Assembly (NCBI GenBank): GCA_023431725.1
Contig: JAEYVN010000007.1
Location: forward strand, 1-9,818
DNA: 9,818 nt
Direction of reading: 5' to 3'
Source of the DNA: Pseudomonadota bacterium
GTDB taxonomy: Bacteria; Pseudomonadota; Alphaproteobacteria; Rhizobiales; Xanthobacteraceae
Below, one piece after another: positions 6,777 through 9,818 of the stretch; the stretch's first letter is position 1, and each line of letters opens with the position of its first letter. A program made the translations under genes and the position numbers. The notes beneath the pieces were generated by a model. It worked only from the letters and a program-made list of their open reading frames with translations, did no database searches and was not told the DNA's origin.

Positions 6777-7775
6777 ATGACTTTCAAATTTTCGCGGCGG
6801 GCCGGAATTGCGTTAATGGCGTGCACCGCGCTGACCCTCTCGGGAGAGTGGAGTGATTTGCGCGCCCAGGAGCAATATCCCTCGCGGCAAATCACGTTGT
6901 TGGTGCCCTATCCGGCAGGAGGCTTCGTCGATATCGCCGCTCGCTACCTTGCTGACGGACTCCGCGAACAACTGCAGCAACCCGTCGTCATCCTCAATCG
7001 TCCGGGCGCAAACGGAAAAGTCGCACTCGGTGAACTTGTTCGAAGTGCGCCTGATGGCTACACGCTTCTTGTCAACAATGACGGCGGCATTGGTATCCCG
7101 CCCGCTGCGGATTTGAAGTTTCCGCACACGCCTGAAAAGGACTTCGTCCCAATCGCGCAGTTCGCCGATGCGAAATATCTGCTGACTATCCGCGGCGATC
7201 TTCCCATCAAGACGACCGGCGAACTTGTCGAATATGCCCGCGCCAATCCAGGAAAACTGACATTTGGATCGCCTGGCCTCGCAACATCGCCTCATATGGC
7301 GATGGAAATGCTTATGCGTGAAACCAAGACAGAGATGGTCCACGCCCCCTATCCGGGCGCTGCGCCGGCGATGACCGATCTCCTGAAAGGCGTCATCGAC
7401 ATTCTGGTGAACTCGGTTCCAGGCACTCTGAGCCAAATTGACTCGAAGTCGATCAAGGTTCTCAGCGTAATCGATAAGAACCGGATCAAGCTTGCGGCCA
7501 ACGTACCCACGATTGAAGAGGCGGGCATCAAGCAAATTTCAATCGGCGGATGGGTTGGCTTGTTTGGTCCGGCCGGGCTTCCAAAGCCAGTGGTCGAAAA
7601 ACTCGACGCCGCTATCGAAGCTGCTATGAAAAATCCGGACCTTGCAAAGAAAATGTCGGCGGTAGGTGCTGACGCGACATTCAAGGGAATCAAAGAATTT
7701 CCCGGCTTCTACCGCTCCGAGGTCGAGAAGTGGCGCAGGTTCTCCGACGAGACAGGTATTAAGGTCGGAAAATAA
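6777..7775 (+). CDS. Bug/TctC-family periplasmic substrate-binding protein, second copy
   Basis: A 332-residue Bug-family (PF03401) extracytoplasmic binding protein. The signal peptide is about residues 1-30: KFSRR, a hydrophobic stretch, then SDLRA before Q31. Family marks are LVPYPAGGFVDIAAR (42-56), with D52 at the ligand-contact position, PDGYT (92-96) and the late PTIEEAGI and GGWVGLFGPAG segments. GGGAGGGA lies 6 nt before ATG 6777, a strong ribosome site. It is first in a two-gene operon with the class II aldolase-fold gene 53 bp downstream, and is read from the shared two-box promoter. It differs clearly from the other Bug protein in the window, so it is not a recent duplicate and may bind a different ligand. 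No TctA/TctB partner is visible; Bug proteins are often orphans that use distant membrane components or act as sensors. Confidence 0.93.
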   Translation: MTFKFSRRAGIALMACTALTLSGEWSDLRAQEQYPSRQITLLVPYPAGGFVDIAARYLADGLREQLQQPVVILNRPGANGKVALGELVRSAPDGYTLLVNNDGGIGIPPAADLKFPHTPEKDFVPIAQFADAKYLLTIRGDLPIKTTGELVEYARANPGKLTFGSPGLATSPHMAMEMLMRETKTEMVHAPYPGAAPAMTDLLKGVIDILVNSVPGTLSQIDSKSIKVLSVIDKNRIKLAANVPTIEEAGIKQISIGGWVGLFGPAGLPKPVVEKLDAAIEAAMKNPDLAKKMSAVGADATFKGIKEFPGFYRSEVEKWRRFSDETGIKVGK

Positions 7776-7828
7776 GCGTTTCCGATACGCTTCACAGCCC
7801 TCGCTTCCTTCTCAAGCGTGATACGGAA

Positions 7829-8566
7829 ATGACGATTGCTAGACTGATCGAAGATCTCGTTGCAGCGAACCGGATCCTCGCGAACGAAAACGTTGTTGAC
7901 GCCTTCGGTCATGTCAGCGTCCGTCATCCCGACGACCCGAACAGGTATTTTCTGTCTCGGGCGCGCTCGCCGCAATTGATTGATGCCGACGACATCATGG
8001 AGTTCATGCTCGACGGCACTCCGGCAAGGCAAAGCAGCGGAACACCCTACGCTGAACGCTTCATTCACTCTGGACTGTATGAACTTCAGCCACACACTCA
8101 ATCGGTCGTCCACAGCCATAGCCAAGCTGTTGTGCCGTTCAGCGTTGGCGGTGAAGTCATCCGTCCGATCATGCACAATTGCGCTCCGATCGGCGCCGAA
8201 GTTCGAACCTGGGATTCCCGGACTCGCTTCGGCGATACCGACCTCCTCGTATCGAATCGCGAAATGGGGCGGGACCTTGCACAGTTCATGCACGGTTGCC
8301 CCTGCGCGCTCATGCGGGGGCATGGTTCTGTCGTCGCAAGCCAAACTTTGCGCCTGGCCGTTTATACGGCCATCGCATTACAGAGAAGCGCCGAACTTCA
8401 GTCTGCAACCAAACGCTACGACGAAGTGATTTTTCTCAGTCCGGGAGAAATCGCAAAAGCCAATGCCATGCTCGAGATCAAGCCTGACAAGCCGCTGATC
8501 GGCCTGGATCGCGCCTGGGAATACTATTGTCACCGCGCGAATGTTCCCTTCCGACCGCTAACATGA
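7829..8566 (+). CDS. Class II aldolase/adducin-fold protein, possibly an aromatic or pyridine acid decarboxylase
   Basis: A 245-residue class II aldolase/adducin domain (PF00596). The metal ligands are H95 and H97 in VVHSHSQ and H165 in RGHGSV; E76 in YAERFIH is in the usual catalytic position. The N-terminal DAFGHVSVRHP and the middle WDSRTRFGDTDLLVS and RDLAQ segments resemble, from memory of the family, the branch containing 3-hydroxy-2-methylpyridine-4,5-dicarboxylate decarboxylase and dihydroxyphthalate decarboxylase rather than sugar-phosphate aldolases. That assignment is inference and not confirmed. No signal peptide, so cytosolic. No clear ribosome site precedes ATG 7829 (only ACGGA just before it), so translation may depend on the upstream gene 53 bp away. 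A sugar or ketoacid aldolase or epimerase remains possible. Confidence 0.9.
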   Translation: MTIARLIEDLVAANRILANENVVDAFGHVSVRHPDDPNRYFLSRARSPQLIDADDIMEFMLDGTPARQSSGTPYAERFIHSGLYELQPHTQSVVHSHSQAVVPFSVGGEVIRPIMHNCAPIGAEVRTWDSRTRFGDTDLLVSNREMGRDLAQFMHGCPCALMRGHGSVVASQTLRLAVYTAIALQRSAELQSATKRYDEVIFLSPGEIAKANAMLEIKPDKPLIGLDRAWEYYCHRANVPFRPLT

Positions 8567-8728
8567 AGCTCCGCAACATCAGGTCGGTGCGATTCATCTC
8601 CTTCCACGTGCCCCCGGCATAGCCGACCGCGTCTAAAGCGGCAAAAAGCGTCAAGTCGTGAGATCGGGAAACAAAGATCCAGATCGCGGAGCGAACCTCA
8701 CTGATCTCATTCCTGTGACGCTGCGAGG

Positions 8729-8758
8729 GCTTATCCCGCGACGGCCGTCTGGATAAGC
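8729..8758. repeat. Inverted repeat with nested palindrome
   Basis: GCTTATCC (8729-8736) and GGATAAGC (8751-8758) are exact inverted repeats. The 14-nt loop holds the perfect palindrome GACGGCCGTC (8740-8749). It lies about 160 nt past the aldolase stop. Without a U-tract it is not a classical terminator, but it may end or protect the plus-strand transcript. Confidence 0.5.
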
Positions 8759-8880
8759 AGATCCCATGACGCCTTCAGGCCATAACGAGCCCGCGACAAT
8801 GGTATCCTAGCCAGTCCTTGGCCAATCTTTTTGAAGGATTCGTTGTACGAGCGTTGTGCAGGTTTAAAAAAAATGCACCG
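8731..8880 (-). pseudogene. Possible remnant of a small gene with a frameshift at a homopolymer
   Basis: From TAA at 8731-8733 the minus frame is open upstream through RSYNESFKKIGQGLARI (start of this segment at 8853) and KPAQ, with mostly G/C third bases. The only nearby start, GTG at about 8878, is put out of frame by an A8 (T8 on this strand) run at 8866-8873; with seven bases it would give a peptide of about 47 residues. No family is recognised and no ribosome site is visible, so chance openness cannot be excluded. Confidence 0.15.
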
Positions 8881-8910
8881 AAAATCGGGGCCGGAAAACT
8901 CAAAATAACT

Positions 8911-8929
8911 ATAAGCATCAAGTGCTTAT
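8911..8929 (-). terminator. Hairpin downstream of tRNA-Gly, possible weak terminator
   Basis: ATAAGCA and TGCTTAT pair exactly around a 5-nt loop a few bases past the tRNA 3' end. On the minus strand it is followed by AGTTATTTTGAGTTTT, which is T-rich but interrupted. Position and tail fit a weak intrinsic terminator for the tRNA transcript. Confidence 0.45.
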
Positions 8930-8934
8930 TCGAT

Positions 8935-9008
8935 TGGAGCGGGCGAAGGGAATCGAACCCTCGTATGCAGCTTGGGAAGCTGCCGTTCTACCATTGAACT
9001 ACGCCCGC
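8935..9008 (-). tRNA. tRNA-Gly, anticodon CCC, with encoded CCA
   Basis: The minus strand reads a full 74-nt cloverleaf. The acceptor stem is GCGGGCG/CGCCCGC with discriminator T and an encoded 3' CCA (8937-8935). The D arm carries AGTTCAATGGTAGAA. The anticodon stem GCAGC/GCTGC holds the loop TTCCCAA with anticodon CCC (8976-8974). The T arm is AGGG-TTCGATT-CCCT. It decodes the GGG glycine codon. The 3' end faces the catabolic cluster, the usual orientation for integration at tRNA genes. Confidence 0.97.
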
Positions 9009-9018
9009 ACCGGGCCGG

Positions 9019-9048
9019 AGAATAGCGAAGCCTGATGCGTCGCCGCAA
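9019..9048 (-). promoter_or_regulatory. Putative tRNA-Gly promoter
   Basis: On the minus strand TTGCGG (9048-9043), 18 bp, TATTCT (9024-9019), with the mature tRNA 5' end 10 nt further on. The hexamers and the distance to the tRNA suit a sigma-70-type promoter with a very short leader. It lies in the gap after the dcd stop, so the tRNA need not depend on read-through. Confidence 0.45.
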
Positions 9049-9093
9049 GTCCCGCGCTTGCAAGAGCCGTGCGACGACAAGGTTCGTGCCACA

Positions 9094-9818
9094 TCAGGCG
9101 CGGAAATGCTTCGACAATTTCAGGTTCTGCGCCTGATAATTCGAGCCGATCCCCTGACCATAAAGTGTATCCGGCCGCGCCATCATCTTTTCGTAGACGA
9201 GGCGGCCGACGATCTGCCCGTGCTCCAGAATGAACGGCACCTCGCGCGAACGCACTTCGAGTACGGCACGCGAGCCGCGCCCGCCGGCACCGGCATAGCC
9301 GAAACCCGGATCGAAGAAGCCGGCATAGTGAACGCGGAATTCACCGACCAGCGGATCGAACGGCACCATTTCGGCCGCATAATCCGGCGGCACCTGCACC
9401 GCTTCCTTCGAGGCAAGGATGTAGAATTCATTCGGATCGAGCACCAGACTGCGATCGGCGCGCGCAGTCATCGGCTCCCAGAAATCGCCGACGGCATAGC
9501 CGTTGCGATAATCGACATCGATCAGGCCGGTGTGGCGCTTGGCGCGATAGCCGATCAGCCCGCCGGCGAACTCGCCCGACAGATCGACACCGACGGCGAC
9601 GCCGTTGGTGAGATCGGCATCATCGGCATCGACGAGCCGCTCGCTGTCATGCAGCGCGCGCAATTGCGCGGCATCGAGCAACGTATCACCGCGGCGGAAA
9701 CGGATCTGCGACAGCCGCGAGCCCTGCCGCACCAGCACCGGGAAGGTGCGAGGGGAAATCTCGGCATAGAGCGGCCCCTGATAGCCCGGTGCGACCTGAT
9801 CGAAACCGCGCGAACGAT
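9094..9818 (-). CDS. dcd: 2'-deoxycytidine 5'-triphosphate deaminase (long alphaproteobacterial type), N-terminus off the right edge
   Basis: The frame is open from the right edge to TGA at 9094-9096, showing the C-terminal 240 residues. A GTG at 9738 is not the start: the frame continues upstream with family-like sequence (GFDQVAPGYQGPLYAEISPRTFPV). The dUTPase/Dcd trimer fold is recognisable from GLIDVDYRNGYAVG, FFDPGFGYAG (about residues 167-176 of the visible part), VLEVRSREVPF with the conserved Glu, and GQIVGRLVYEKM. The RSSxxR signature of E. coli Dcd is not seen in this half. That fits the long, two-part family (PF06559, about 360-370 residues) of alphaproteobacteria; about 120 residues should be missing. 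The enzyme converts dCTP to dUTP for dTMP synthesis. It is a core gene, by eye GC-richer than the catabolic cluster, and marks the conserved side of the window. Confidence 0.9.
   Translation of the reverse strand, partial: RSRGFDQVAPGYQGPLYAEISPRTFPVLVRQGSRLSQIRFRRGDTLLDAAQLRALHDSERLVDADDADLTNGVAVGVDLSGEFAGGLIGYRAKRHTGLIDVDYRNGYAVGDFWEPMTARADRSLVLDPNEFYILASKEAVQVPPDYAAEMVPFDPLVGEFRVHYAGFFDPGFGYAGAGGRGSRAVLEVRSREVPFILEHGQIVGRLVYEKMMARPDTLYGQGIGSNYQAQNLKLSKHFRA

Larger units (their letters stand above)
8567..8934. other. Gene-poor region between the catabolic cluster and tRNA-Gly
   Basis: About 370 bp without a convincing gene. It contains an 8-bp inverted repeat (8729-8758), an A8 run (8866-8873) and a hairpin next to the tRNA (8911-8929). 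A minus-strand frame ending at TAA 8731-8733 reads protein-like for about 40 codons (RSYNESFKKIGQGLARI and onward) but has no start in frame. A GTG just beyond the A8 run would join it only if one base of the run were missing. It could be a decayed small gene. No integrase or transposase fragment was recognised. Confidence 0.55.

Noticed and set aside
6813..7535. 240-residue open frame on the minus strand opposite the second Bug gene
   Set aside because: It is antisense to a clear Bug protein with signal peptide and strong ribosome site; its product has no recognisable domain and is typical of antisense openness in GC-rich DNA.
7709..8344. 211-residue open frame on the minus strand opposite the class II aldolase-fold gene
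   Set aside because: It overlaps a gene with intact metal-site motifs on the other strand and shows no family features.
9009..9093. Intrinsic terminator for dcd
   Set aside because: There are inverted repeats (GCAAG/CTTGC at 9045-9061; CCTGATG and CATCAGG at 9031 and 9092) but no U-tract, and the segment also carries the tRNA promoter.
1..9818. CRISPR array, integrase, transposase or att-type repeat of the tRNA 3' end
   Set aside because: No regularly spaced repeats, no recombinase motifs and no second copy of the tRNA 3' sequence were seen on either strand.

Overview
The window looks like a chromosomal stretch of an alphaproteobacterium, most likely of the Hyphomicrobiales (Bradyrhizobium/Rhodopseudomonas/Afipia-like). 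The pointers are moderately high GC, two orphan Bug-type (TctC) periplasmic binding proteins, an IclR-regulated catabolic cluster, and at the right end the long alphaproteobacterial type of dCTP deaminase beside a tRNA-Gly. The genus is inferred from style; no sequence search was possible.

Layout. Positions 1-864 (minus) hold the N-terminal 288 residues of an ACMSD-like amidohydrolase that runs off the left edge. Positions 865-1366 are a long non-coding gap carrying its promoter and a perfect palindrome. Positions 1367-2353 (minus) encode a Bug-family binding protein and 2526-3977 (minus) an NAD(P)+-dependent aldehyde dehydrogenase. Divergent from it, 4101-5735 (plus) encodes a choline-dehydrogenase-like GMC flavoprotein. 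Convergent with that, 5752-6579 (minus) is an IclR regulator. Divergent from the regulator, 6777-7775 (plus) is a second Bug protein, followed by a class II aldolase-fold enzyme (7829-8566, plus). A gene-poor gap (8567-8934) separates the cluster from tRNA-Gly(CCC) (8935-9008, minus) and the dcd gene (9094-9818, minus, 5' end off the right edge).

How it may work together. The enzymes fit a small-molecule catabolic module. The GMC enzyme would oxidise an alcohol to an aldehyde and the aldehyde dehydrogenase would take it to the carboxylate. The amidohydrolase and/or the class II aldolase-fold protein, both from families with known decarboxylases of aromatic or heteroaromatic acids, would then remove a carboxyl group. 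The two Bug proteins would capture substrate in the periplasm. The substrate is not known; an aromatic or heteroaromatic hydroxymethyl compound is the working idea. 

Regulation. Two plus-strand promoters, before the GMC gene and before the second Bug gene, share a two-box element with identical spacing: GTATTGAA, 11 nt, then CATATGCGTAA. The amidohydrolase promoter has the same TATTGA at its -35 and a perfect 10-1-10 palindrome in the -35/-10 spacer. This suggests one regulon, plausibly controlled by the IclR protein encoded inside it. The shared element also overlaps the first ATG of the GMC reading frame, so the start is placed at 4101. The tRNA 3' end faces the cluster, which is a typical arrangement for an acquired island, but no integrase or att repeat is visible here.
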